From: Rotaria macrura
Taxonomy: Eukaryota > Rotifera > Eurotatoria > Philodinida > Philodinidae
Reading direction: 5' to 3'
Assembly: GCA_900239685.1 (NCBI GenBank)
Contig: OENT01000538.1
Coordinates: 37,403-101,402 of the forward strand
DNA: 64,000 bases
Below, in pieces: positions 12,116 through 23,609 of the stretch. A program made the position numbers and the translations under genes. Position 1 is the stretch's first letter. The number at the start of each line of letters is the position of its first letter. The notes under the pieces were generated by a model. The model worked only from the letters and a program-made list of their open reading frames with translations. It was not told the DNA's origin and searched no databases.

Positions 12116-14837
12116 TATGTATAAAAGTGTGCTACACAGAAGTGCAAATAGAAAGATAGATAGCAAGAGACGAGCAAGACTTAGCCCTGCTTTACCGACG
12201 GTGATGATAAAAGATAATCATCTTTGGTGTGTTGTTATGCATTTGTGCGAAAACGAGCAGATGAGAGATTAACTTTTTCGCTTATTTAGTTGCCTTTTAC
12301 TGTTTGTCTTGTGTTGTATTCCTTTAGCGCTCTTTCGATAGGACAAGGTCATAATGAATTGATTTTGATAAAGAGTGAAGAAAATAATGTTCATGATCCT
12401 CCTAGGGTAGCAAACAGAAAAGTTATTTATTTTGCTAACATATTACAGAGATTAAAAGACTAATGTACGTATAAATCAAAAGAATATATTTTTTTTCGGA
12501 GATTTCGAAATTCAAAAAGTATACGGATAGAGTGATCTGGGCCTCTATGTGAAAAATCGTATCTGATAACCGTTATCAAATTTCAAAGGAGTAATCTTTT
12601 TTTTCTTCGATTAAATCGATAGCAAAAACATCACAAATATTACTCTCACACCCTCCTTTTTCTATTTTGAAAAAAAGTGGCATTGAATTATTTTTTTCTC
12701 CCACTCTCTTATTATATTAATGTTCTTCCATCGCTCTCACCCACATTATATTTATTTATATATATATGTATGTATATATATATATAAATACATAAATATA
12801 AATGAATATGAAGCAAAATTATTTCAAAGATGTAAAGTAACGGAAATGGATTTTTTTCCTGATATACATATCTATCTATCTCTACACGTACTCATCGAAT
12901 CAGATTTCGAATGATTTGTTTGTCTTGCTTTTGTTTCTCTAACGATATTGTTCAAGAATAAATTATATTATATTAAACTTTAATTAATTTATTCTGTAAC
13001 TAAAAGTATCACAGAATTATTTTTACATTATTTCGTTTTTTCTCACTAGGCCTTTTTTCTGTCTTCAACACGCCTTGTGATAAAATCCCAATAAAGATAA
13101 GAACAATGGCCCATCACCACATACTTGGCTGGTAAGAGAAAAACAATGTAGTCTATCACCTTTTAACTTGATCATGTGACCATCATTTTATGTCAAGATG
13201 ATAAAATTACCAAAGCTGTCATCGCCAGCGCTCTATTATTAGATTTCGTTTTCTTATTATTATTGATACACAAGAAACGTGATCTTTGTACTTATTATAA
13301 AAGAAAACCTCGTCATCGATGAAAAATAAGATATTCTAAGTGTATTTTCTTGTTCACTTAGCAGAGAACTAAATACTTTGTCACTCATTTCAGACGAGGT
13401 CGATTAATACAGAAGAAAAAAACCTTTTCTCCCTCTTTCTCTCTCTCTCTTGCTCTGCCTTTGACAAAACAAAAATTTTAGTTTTTATTTTATTCATCTT
13501 AGTATTTCGACTAGATTAGTTAGTACTAGGCCCATGTGTATAGATTCTTTCGCTTGCGTAATTTCTTTGTCCGAGATGATAACGTCCTTGGTACTACCAA
13601 TAAAGATTGTCACGATACTTCATTTCGTGAGAGTTAGATCCTTTTCTTCCGATATAGCGTATGTTGAATGTTTGATTGCTTGTCATGGTACTTGAATCTC
13701 AATTGCGTCATGCATATTTAAATAATCACTCAAGTGGTGCTCGTCATCTATTTCTGTCGTTGCTTGAGATGCTGTGATTAGAACATACATAGTTTTGTCT
13801 TTCTAGAATGCTCTCAACATTTATTTTTTCTTCGTTATTTTTATCTAGTATTTTCTTTTTCTTTTTCTTCTTCTTTTGTCATTTCTTCTTTTATTTCTGG
13901 AGGCTAATTGCTAATCTGCGGATTCGTCTAATGTCTTGATCCGATCAACAATAATAAATGAATTGCATCACAATAATGTTATATTCTTAAATATGTAGAT
14001 TTTCTAGGAAGAATAAGAAAAAGTTAAATCGACTTTTTAAGCGTAGGAGTTTTTCCTAATTTAAATGTAATACGCCTACATATCTACATTTTGTTTTATT
14101 CTGCTCTTTCCTTGTCAAAGAAAAGGAAAAGGATCATTATTCTTTTCCCATTTTCGCTCGATAATGTCGTTGTCAATGTTGTCCACCTACGCATCCTTCG
14201 CTTGCGTCGTTGCTCATTGCCTAATTCGCGCATAACGTCTACTCTTTAGTTTTTTTTCTTTATTTTGCGTTCAGCCGAAAGAACGTATATGAGAATATTT
14301 CTGAATGTGTGTACGCAATTTTGTGTAAGCCTACGCATATGTAAAGGAAAATCTTTTACGCGAATATAGAATGACAATTGTGATCGAGAGCGATGACGAT
14401 GACGACAACGACTTATTCTTCGGGCTCGCATTCAAGCACCATAGAGAAAGTAACGGAGAGGCATAGGACTACTAGGAACGGTTTTTTTTTGTTGATGACC
14501 TTTTTTCCTCTCGTTCTTCTCTTTCTCTTCTACACGTTCCGTTATTAACAAAATTATTCCAGAAAAATAATGACAACGAACGTGGGCGCATTGGCGTACC
14601 ATACAGAATCATAGAAGAGTACCAGTAAAAAAGAAAAAAAATGAAAAAGAGAACGCGAAACGATGAGATTAATCAAGCTAGTTCCTTTTCTATTTTTTTC
14701 TCTGTCTTTCCGTTTTACTCACGAACGTTCAGTCACCATCTGAAGGCTATTCTGAGTACCGTTCCTTCATTTTCTAATGTTCATTCTATCGGTCTATTAT
14801 TATAGATCAACAATTAATTAGTTTCCATAGAAAAAGA
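12116..14837. promoter_or_regulatory. Candidate upstream region of TENT5, with a TATA-like site at about 12119
   Basis: TATAAAAG at about 12119 sits in TTATGTATAAAAGTGTGC and is followed by less AT-rich sequence that could be a 5' exon. The TENT5 start at 14838 is directly preceded by TTTCCATAG, a splice-acceptor-like end 10 bp before the ATG, so transcription may start well upstream with an untranslated exon. Also present: a TA microsatellite at about 12757-12787 and pyrimidine-rich tracts near 13430-13450 and 13850-13880. Inference only; no transcript evidence. Confidence 0.25.
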
Positions 14838-17031
14838 ATGAGTTCTACCGACGACACTTATTCGATGGCTTCTTCACTGCCATCATCACTCGATCAAACA
14901 CCATTATCATCACTCTCTGCAGCATCAAGTTATGCATCACTTGTAAATTGTGACGACACAATATTAATACACAATGAAGCGCATCATCATCAACAAGTAC
15001 AATTACAACAACCAAAACAGCATCACATCCTAAAACAACAACAGCAACAACAACAACATTTTAATAAGAAAACAAAAAAGTTTTTAACACCGACTGAATC
15101 AAAATCATTATCAACATCAGATTCGAATAATATGAATAATAAAATAAATCATGGGTCAAATAATATCAATAAACGTGCGTGTTCTTCAACTTTGCAAAAT
15201 CGTCATGTAAATAAATTATGCTCAATACTTGAAGAACCTATTGAAATTCATGGTCAAGGAGATTTTCCGACATTAGATATTGTTTCGAAAGATTTTTTAA
15301 TTGAATTACGGCGAGCTTTTCATTTGAATCATATTGATATTAAAGATGTGCGTCTCAATGGAGGTACGATATTAAAAAACAGCATTCGATTCATAAATAT
15401 TTTATTGGTACTTTGTTTTATTTATCTCAGGTGCTGCTTCCTATGTTTTAACAAATGATAAGTCATTTTCATATTCGGATATTGATTTTATACTTCGTTG
15501 TGATTTATCATCGGAATCAACATGGACACAAATAAAAACAATTGTATGCGAGTGTTTATTTCGTCATATATCATCAACGAATTCTTCCAGTTCTTCTCAG
15601 CTCTCATTTTCACCAACTATTATTCTATCAGCATATGCGGAAAAAGTAGCACGCGTTATTAATCTATCAAACAATGACTCATGGGCATTGATATCCCTAT
15701 ACAATGTCAATGGACAAAACATTGAATTGAAGTTTGTGGATCGTATGACAAGACAATTTCAATTTAGTGTGGATTCATTTCAAATTTTACTTGATCCATT
15801 ACTTGATCACTATGAACAAATATTTAAATATCAACAACAAGCGAATAAAAAGCAAATACATCATCATCAATATCATCATCATTCAAAACAGCAAAATGGT
15901 AAGCATCAGCTGGATGTGAAGATACGAAAATGATAAGGAAAAAAGAAAATACTAGTAACACAGCAGCTGTAGTTTACATCTATGAATATGTTTTTCCTTT
16001 TGCTTTTGCTTTTTTTTCTCAACTTATCAGTCAAAGCATAGAAATGACTTATTTCTCCTTTTGTATTCCGATCGCGTGCGCAAAATAGAGTGGGTGGAAG
16101 AATCCCAATCAGTATAACAGCACAGATGATGAAGAAGAAAAACACAACTAATCAAAACCCACAGGAAGGATACAAAAGCCAAAGAGTATGGACACAAATA
16201 AGATCAATAGCACTGTAAATAGCATTTAAAAGGTTGTACTAAATGCAATGAAAAAGAAAACGAGAAACTTACTAATAGTGTTAATCATCAGTTTAATTGA
16301 ATGAAGACTTAGAGAGATGATTTACAGTGAAAAAGAAAAATATTTTGCAACTACACAATCCTACTGTAGAGATGGAAAATCAATTAGTTTCTCTTTATTT
16401 AGAATATCGTTCAACAAAAAGTCAACGTTATTCATCATTCCTACATAATTTACCAACCATTTCAGCTGAATGTATTTACGGAAGTTTTGAAAGTGCTTTA
16501 ACACATCTTAATCGTCGACTAATTGCTACAATATCACCAGAACGTATATACGGCGGTGGCTTACTTAAATATTGTCTTTTATTAACACGTGGCTATCGAC
16601 CATATGATAATGGTATAGCATCATGGCAATTGGAAAAGTTAATGTGTTCAAGATTTTTCATTGACTATGCTGATATTAATGAACAAGAACATAAATTGTT
16701 AACATTCTTATCGTCACATTTCTCTAATGATGATTCAGCGAAATACAGTTATTTGTTACAACTACGTTTGATTATTGAGCGTAGTACAGTTTTTGTAATG
16801 GCACATGAACGTAATCTAACGCTAACACTAGTAACACAATTAGCGACTGATTATTACTATCGTTTGTATGATGAATATAATTCATATAGTTTGAATGGAG
16901 AAACAACTACAGCTGAAGTAACAGTGCCCAATTCCATAACAATTGATGTTATTTATCACAATGAATGGGATGAATGGAAATCTTTACATACGCCATCAAA
17001 AAAACAAGTACAATCACAACAAGAAAACTAG
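14838..17031 (+). CDS. TENT5: TENT5/FAM46-type non-canonical poly(A) polymerase
   Basis: Three exons: 14838-15363, 15431-15898, 16370-17031 (551 aa; introns 67 and 471 bp). The core matches animal FAM46/TENT5: the nucleotidyltransferase start LNGGAASYVL, catalytic D192-I-D194 in SYSDIDFIL, then WALISLYNVNGQNIELKFVD, RRQFEFSVDSFQ-like RQFQFSVDSFQILLD, GGGLLKYCLLLTRGYRP, MCSRFFIDYADINEQ and MAHERNLTLTLVTQL. The family adds poly(A) tails to mRNAs, stabilising transcripts of secreted proteins. The protein is longer than vertebrate members (about 400 aa). The first ~130 residues are a low-complexity Ser, His and Gln extension, and a His/Gln-rich insert sits at the exon 2/3 join. The last intron is the least certain: donor GTAAGC at 15899, acceptor CTACTGTAG ending at 16369. 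Confidence 0.9.
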
Positions 17032-18004
17032 TCAAGATTATTTCCCAAGTAAATATGAAAATAAACAAAAACAAAAAGAACGAATCTTAGATCCGGTCAT
17101 ATGATCAATTTATCACTAGAATTGATCCAGATAGTTTTAGCCAATATTAATTTCCCCATTTGTCTATCAACTGTTGTGATTGTACAGCCATGATTGATTG
17201 ATTAATTGCGAACGAAAATAAATAAGACTTCTGTATTATTTATTTGTATCTACCTGTATATGTATACTCATCATTCATATTATAATAGTGTTTTTTTTGT
17301 TTTACTTCTTTTTTGTTTTATTGTCCGACAATGATACAAAAAAAAGCAGAAAATTTCACATGAGAGAGTAAAAAAAAATTATTCTATCCATTATCATACA
17401 GCCTATTTTTATGTCGTTACCGTTTGTTTTTTGTTGTTTCTCTCTGGTGCGTTTTAAAACATCACATTTCGTCTCTATTTTGGACAAGTATAAATAAAAA
17501 GAAAACAGATAAATAATGTAAATAAATACTTGAATAAAATATCATCTATTTGTGTATTTTTGTCATTTAATATATTGAGGCATCTGTACAAGATATAATT
17601 ACATTTCATTAAGTAAAATCAAGATATTTTTATGACGCATCAACATACTTTTGCAATGATTTTGTTATTACTGAAACATAAATTTTACCTGAGGGAATGT
17701 TTCTATTTTTTTGCGTTTTTTTCATTTATTTTCTTTGATCAACTCTAATGTATTTGTGTTCGATTACATTTATTTTGCTTTCATTCAACTTTATACTGTT
17801 AAAATATATAGGCTAAAAATATATTATGTTTGTTGTTTTCAATTGTTTCATTGAAAAATGTGTACTTTCTTTTTCTTTTTAATATTTAATGGAAAAACAA
17901 GAGAACATTAAAAAAAAGGAAAACGATTTCTCAACATTTTTCATTGATTTTCTCTACGCAATTCATTAGTTCATTGATTCTATAGAGGTGCTGATAAAAC
18001 AACA
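17032..18004. other. 3' region of TENT5 and spacer
   Basis: AT-rich, with several AATAAA signals (for example near 17219 and 17521) and long T runs. No gene seen. TCTATAG ends about 20 bp before the next ATG. Confidence 0.5.
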
Positions 18005-18379
18005 ATGCTATTTCATCATATGTTCGGATCTGGTTACGCTAATGATGGGAATCATGTTTATTACCGAGGAGAACGAATCGATTCGATGACTGCTGTATCA
18101 TTTGAAGAGCTTGGTTCTGGTTATGCTCGTGATCCCTTCCGAGTATGTTTCATCGGTCATATCATTAATGGGGCACATCCTGATTCGTTTCGAGTGCTTG
18201 AAGATGGTTATGCAAAAGATATATTTAATGTCTACTATCAAGGTGAGAAAATGCTTGGATTAATGGCATCGACATTTGTTTCATTAGGCAAAGGTTTTGC
18301 TAAAGATTCAATGAATGTTTATTACTATGGTCGTAAAGCAGAAGGTCTTAGGCCAATATTATATGCTACACATCTTTGA
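18005..18379 (+). CDS. Small DKNYY-type repeat protein, intronless
   Basis: 124 aa starting at ATG 18005. It consists of about four copies of a ~28-residue unit: GSGYANDGNHVYYRGERI, GSGYARDPFRVCFIGHII, EDGYAKDIFNVYYQGEKM and GKGFAKDSMNVYYYGRKA, joined by G-x-x-x-x-S/T-F-x-x-L-G linkers. The pattern (Y-A-K/R-D, three residues, V-Y-Y-x-G) resembles the DKNYY family, known mainly from bacteria and of unknown function. There is no signal peptide or membrane segment. It is a single exon between multi-exon animal genes, so horizontal origin is possible. An upstream exon cannot be excluded, because TCTATAG sits about 20 bp before the ATG. Confidence 0.7.
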   Translation: MLFHHMFGSGYANDGNHVYYRGERIDSMTAVSFEELGSGYARDPFRVCFIGHIINGAHPDSFRVLEDGYAKDIFNVYYQGEKMLGLMASTFVSLGKGFAKDSMNVYYYGRKAEGLRPILYATHL

Positions 18380-18923
18380 CATCCGTGTACACTAATCGTC
18401 TAATTCTTGTTTTCTCTTCAAAAATAGAAATTCAACAAGAATATTACAACATAATATATAATTACATAGACATCAACAAATAATGATTCTTGTCACTTGT
18501 CTCAATAAGAATAGATATGCACATCATCATTTATATTTTCCATATATTTTCATAGTCTTTTGACAATATTTTAATGTAAAATACTTGTTGGAATAGTTGA
18601 CCAATTGTTTGTATTTATATTTATGACTGAATAAATCATTGAGAGTATGAATGATAGTTGTCAATAATTTCAAATCAAAGTGTAACATAAAGAGTCAGCG
18701 AAACGAAAACAAGAGTATTAATAATTAACAAAAATAAAGATTCAAAGACATGAAATAAAAAATATATATATAGACGTTTACCTGTAAAATCACTCTACAC
18801 TTTCATTGATGTCCTTCAAATCGAAACAACCGAAACAAACATTATCATCAAAACTGTTCTTGTTTATAATAAGCATTTACTAGACTATTACTATTATTTT
18901 TTTTGGTTGCATTTAATTTTGAC
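18380..18923. other. Intergenic spacer
   Basis: AT-rich, with AATAAA near 18630 that could end the upstream transcript. Nothing else seen. Confidence 0.45.
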
Positions 18924-19688
18924 ATGATTGCATATAAAAACAGTTTCCTACCTGCAAAAGTATCGAACTTATCTTCCATACCAGCAATAGTAGATTACAA
19001 CATTTCACAAATAACTCCGCACCTTTTTGTCACTGCTGAAGGCACAGCTCGACAATTTACAAAAGTATTTTCTCATGGCATTAACTGTGTAATAAATTTA
19101 GCACACGAATTACCACAAATCATATTTCCACCTCAAAGTGGTATTGAATCATTCAAATATCCTATACTAGATCATCCTACGTTTCCGGCTTCTCAATATT
19201 TTGACACTGTTGCTGATCGTATAGCTGCTAATGTTGCTTCCAATCGACGTACACTTTTATATTGTCATCATGGTCGATCACGTTCAATAACATTTATTTT
19301 AGCTTATCTCATCAAGCATCATCGCTTACCATTACCTACAGCTTTTTCGCTCGTGAAATCTAGACGAAAATCGGCTTTACCGAATGCTGGCTTTTGGTCA
19401 CAATTAAGATCCTATGAATTATATCAGCAAAGTCAAAAATACTATATATCACACGTAGAAGTAAATTTTAAGAATACACTAGCATATGGCGAAACACTAT
19501 TATACAAAATATCTAATGGATTTCAACGAGCCTTAAATTTGATGCCCTTGGCTGATGTATTCACCCATGCCATACATTCAACGAATGCAAAAGTTGGGGC
19601 AAAACCATATTATCAGACTGTAAAACGGCGAACACTGGTTTACTCATTTCCATTTCATAGTCCATTACTTCCAAGGATCATTAACTGA
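18924..19688 (+). CDS. Atypical dual-specificity protein phosphatase (DUSP)
   Basis: 254 aa, single exon. The start is taken at ATG 18924; the open frame reaches slightly further upstream but without an ATG. Residues about 28-160 form a DUSP domain. ISQITPHLFVTAEGTA opens it, D83 in YPILDHP is the likely general acid, and C114-HHGRS-R120 is the CX5R phosphate-binding loop followed by SITFILAYLI. The small domain resembles DUSP14/18/21-like enzymes, which dephosphorylate Ser/Thr/Tyr on signalling proteins such as MAP kinases. The usual His before the catalytic Cys is Tyr here (YCHHG). The last ~90 residues have no recognised domain. Substrate unknown. Confidence 0.85.
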   Translation: MIAYKNSFLPAKVSNLSSIPAIVDYNISQITPHLFVTAEGTARQFTKVFSHGINCVINLAHELPQIIFPPQSGIESFKYPILDHPTFPASQYFDTVADRIAANVASNRRTLLYCHHGRSRSITFILAYLIKHHRLPLPTAFSLVKSRRKSALPNAGFWSQLRSYELYQQSQKYYISHVEVNFKNTLAYGETLLYKISNGFQRALNLMPLADVFTHAIHSTNAKVGAKPYYQTVKRRTLVYSFPFHSPLLPRIIN

Positions 19689-20061
19689 TGATATTTTCTT
19701 ACGTTAAATCAATTTTCTTCTTTCTCTTGTTTTTTTTATTAAAAAAGATTAAGCACGTCTTGAAGTTCTCTTGCTTTTTTTCGTATGAATATATTAATTA
19801 AATAAAATGAATATTTCTTTGTGACCAAAGAATTTTGTAGCATTCGTAATTGTGAACTATCTCCATCTATTTACTTCCATACTATTTGTATGCTATGTAT
19901 GCGTTTGTTGCTTATTGTTGTGTGATTCATCGTCACATATTAATGATCTTGTTCTTTCTCACGACATGAGAAAAAAAACAGAAAATAAAAAATAATAATA
20001 ACAATAAAAGAAACTCTTACCAAAGTATTTTTCAATACATACAGATTCATACGTGTAATAG
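19689..20061. other. Spacer between DUSP and RABL6
   Basis: AT-rich, with AATAAA near 19801. CATACAG ends about 18 bp before the RABL6 ATG and looks like a splice acceptor. No gene seen. Confidence 0.45.
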
Positions 20062-23000
20062 ATGTCATTTGTACAAGCACTAAAGCGTTTGATTACAACA
20101 AACGAGTCTTCATCAACAAGTGGAACAACAGTTAATGATACTAGTCATTCTATAACAGATAATGTAGGAAATATCAGTCACACGACGGCAAATTCGAATG
20201 GATCTAATTCGACAGTGTCAACATCGAAATCGTATGAAAATTTCAAACCCCTGAGTCAAGGTTTACAAAAGAAGTATGCACGAGGTGTACAATATAATAG
20301 TAAGATATGATCGCATTCAAGGCCACAACTACTTTTATACATAGATAGATTTTTTTCTATTTAAATAGTGAAATTAGTTATACGTGGGGAATGCAACACA
20401 GGCAAATCAGTTTTATGGTCTCGTTTGCAAGGTTGTCAATATATTGAAGATTACATTCCATCAGATGAGATTCGTGTTGCAACAATAAATTGGTCGTCAC
20501 GTGTATGCGAAGATGCCATTATCAAAGTTGAAGTATGGGACGTGGTTGATAAATCGAGAAAAAAACGGCGTCCAATCAATCCATCTCTTAAATTATCAAA
20601 CGCGATGAATGTTCCGGTTGCAGACGTATCACTTGATGCTGAATTTCTCGATGTTTACAAAAGCACATCTGGTGTTTTGTTTATTTATGATATAACAAAA
20701 CCATGGACGTGGGATTATATAGAAAGAGAAATCATTAAAGTACCAGCACATATACCAATATTAATTATTGGAAATCAATTAGATATGGGTCATCACAGAA
20801 AAGTATCCAAGGATAAATGTCTGCATTTCATTGATAACTTCGATAGGTTCGTGTATATTTCATTGGTGGTATAGTGATGATGTCATGATAAACTGTTGCC
20901 TTAACTGGTACACATGAAACAGATTATAACATTCCGTTCTCAATCTCTAAGACAAATACATTTAAGTAGTATATCGAAAATTTGAAACGGATATCAAAAT
21001 TATTTCCCACTATCGACTATAAACATTGGCATTTTATTACTCAAGTTAATTTAAGGAAATTTTCTTAAGTAAATATTCAGATTTAAGTGTAAAATTCTGT
21101 ATCAAAAATTCAACTTGAAATAATATTCGTATGTTGTCAATGAAGAGGAAGTGTACTAGGAACCTATGTTCAATAAATAAAATACTATTGAATGTTTTCT
21201 TCCCTTTCGATTGTGAATCATGAACATCTGAGAAATGTTTTCAATAACAAGAACCAATAATAGAGTTCGAATTTTGACTTCTTTTTTTGAATTTATTAGT
21301 ATTGAATGATCATTGTGCTTTTCATCAGAGTCTTACCTCTCATAAATCACTCATAATAAAAAGAAAACATTTTTTGATTGCGTATCGCTGTAGATGTTGA
21401 TTCTTTGCACGACTTTGGTCACCTGTCGTTTTTAACTATTCATACGTATACTATTCATCTTTTGTTGTTTTTATTGTGTGTCAACTTGTCAAGTTCAAAA
21501 AATCATCGCACTCAACTTAAACTTATTGATTAGCTTGACATTCATTCATATTGAATATTTACGTTAACGTATTCGATCAATTTCAATCGATTCTTGATTT
21601 CATGAAGTTACTTCATTTTCAAGATTATGTTCATTTCCGAAGATTTCACTAGTTATATATATATATATACATCCTGTTGGATAGTTTCATTTCATTAATG
21701 CAGAACTGACTGTATACGGATACATTTCTAAGCTCACCTTCCGTCACACATTGTTTGCATTTATATATAAACATCAGAAAGTTATTTTCTTTGAAGGGGT
21801 ACCATGGGCTCAGTAGTTCGCTATTGTGAAAGTTCAATGCGCAATGGATTCGGTCTGCAATATATTTATCAATTTTTAAATATTCCATTTTTACAATTAC
21901 AACGTGAATGTTTATTGCAACAATTACAAATAAATGCACGTGATATGGATGCATCGTTAGAAGAGATTGATACTTACGCTCGTAGTGCAGATAATAATTA
22001 TGATTTATTTATTGAAATGTTAGCTAATACACGTCGTTCGAAACAAGAAGCTCTTGCTGGTGATATTGTAGCTAGAGCAAAACCATTAGAAGAAGCAAAA
22101 CGTATTCACGATGAAGCAGTTGAGGCTGCAGCCCTAGCTGAGCAGCAGCAACAACAACAACAAGGTAAATCTTCATCGTTAAATACAATAGTACAAGTTA
22201 TTAAAAAAACAACTGAAACTCCACCAGCAACTATAAAACCGACGCTAACAACAAAGCAAAAGCCACCTATAGTTGCTGTTCAACCTATTGTTCAACAAGG
22301 TTAGTTGAAAATAGTTTTCCGTTAGAACAATAAGTATTTGCCTTTGCAATATTTCTATTTAGTTGTTCCAAAATCGACTATTCTACAAGAACCTAGCAAT
22401 AATACTGTTGATAAACCTCGTTCATCAGATGATTATACAGAAACAGTTTTATCTAATCCATTAGTTAAATCGACTGTTGATGATTTTATACCCGATGATA
22501 ATGACTATGAAACATTTCTCGTTGATGATAACACTACATCTCAACAACATATATCAGTTTCTTCATTTATGAAACCTTCTGTAACAAAACTTTCAACAAC
22601 AGATGAGTTAGTTTTGACTTCAATCGGATTTCAGTTCAACAATATTCGTATTTTTAAATCTTTTTCTTCTGAAACAGTGAAAATGAATTAATAGTAAATC
22701 CAATGGTCAAGGGATTTCGTGAACAACTCGATTCCGATGATGAGCAGCAACAACCGCCAAATATGTATGTTGCTTGAATTAAACTAAATAAAGAATCTGT
22801 TTTCTTTTTTTTTTAAATTGCAGTCTTAATGAGCCAGTTGAATATGAACCAGTAACACCAAGCATCGAAACTGTAAATATACTATTTGCTTTTCATGTGA
22901 CACAAATTACTGATATACTTATAACTATAGATTACGCCACCATTAGCACCTCCTGTGTATCATCAAATATCATCATCTGATCTTGAGTTTCTCGATCAAT

Positions 23001-23439
23001 TGTCTTCATCTAAATCTCAACAATCGAGCAACGAACGACAAACACTTGGTATCATTTGATTACATAAAGAATTGATTGATTGCATTCAAAATTTTCTAGA
23101 TTCCCAAAGTATACATAGTGATTCGGCATCAACGAAATCAAAGAAGAAGAAAACAATCACAAAATCTAAAAACGTGAGATTGAAAATACATTTCTCAAAG
23201 GGAAAGAAAAGGATATACGATAACTTTGCTTCTTACGTTTTCTTTCAAAGGAAACCAACACGTCTACAAGTGAACCAACAAAAATGAAGAAAAAAAAGAA
23301 ATCATCAACAAAACCTAATGACACAATCGCTACTGAGAGGCCAACAACAAATACGAATGATGATACAGATCTTGAATCATTTCTTGCTGATAGTTCAACA
23401 ATAACACGTAAACATGATCATGATTATGAGGATGTTTGA
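20062..23439 (+). CDS. RABL6: RABL6 (Rab-like protein 6) GTPase orthologue
   Basis: Nine exons give a 668-aa frame: 20062-20299, 20369-20846, 21797-22299, 22363-22633, 22678-22764, 22824-22872, 22931-23048, 23100-23173, 23251-23439. Introns are 44-77 bp except one of 950 bp (20847-21796). Human RABL6 features occur in order: GVQYNMKLVIRG across the first splice, P-loop G86-ECNTGKS93, WDVVDK (136-141) at the switch II position, LDAEFLDVYK, N215-QLD for guanine recognition, ESSMRNGFGL, FLNIPFLQLQRE, a VDDFIPDD segment, NPMVKGF, then a Lys-rich tail ending DLESFLADSS...DYEDV. The family is a Rab-related GTP-binding protein linked in vertebrates to proliferation. A Gln run lies in the middle. The 44-bp intron 22634-22677 is the least certain join. 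KCMF1 begins 170 bp downstream on the same strand. Confidence 0.92.
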
Positions 23440-23609
23440 AAGTGTTTCGATTTTATTTGTTTTCGTTTTAAAAAAAATCAAACTAGTCCATTTACCACTA
23501 TCTATCATTCTATATTTTTTGTTTTCTTCATGAAAAATTGTCTTCACCCGTTGGTTTCGATTTCTCTATTAAATATTTATCTTCAATGTATTTCTAGATT
23601 TTTCAAAGA

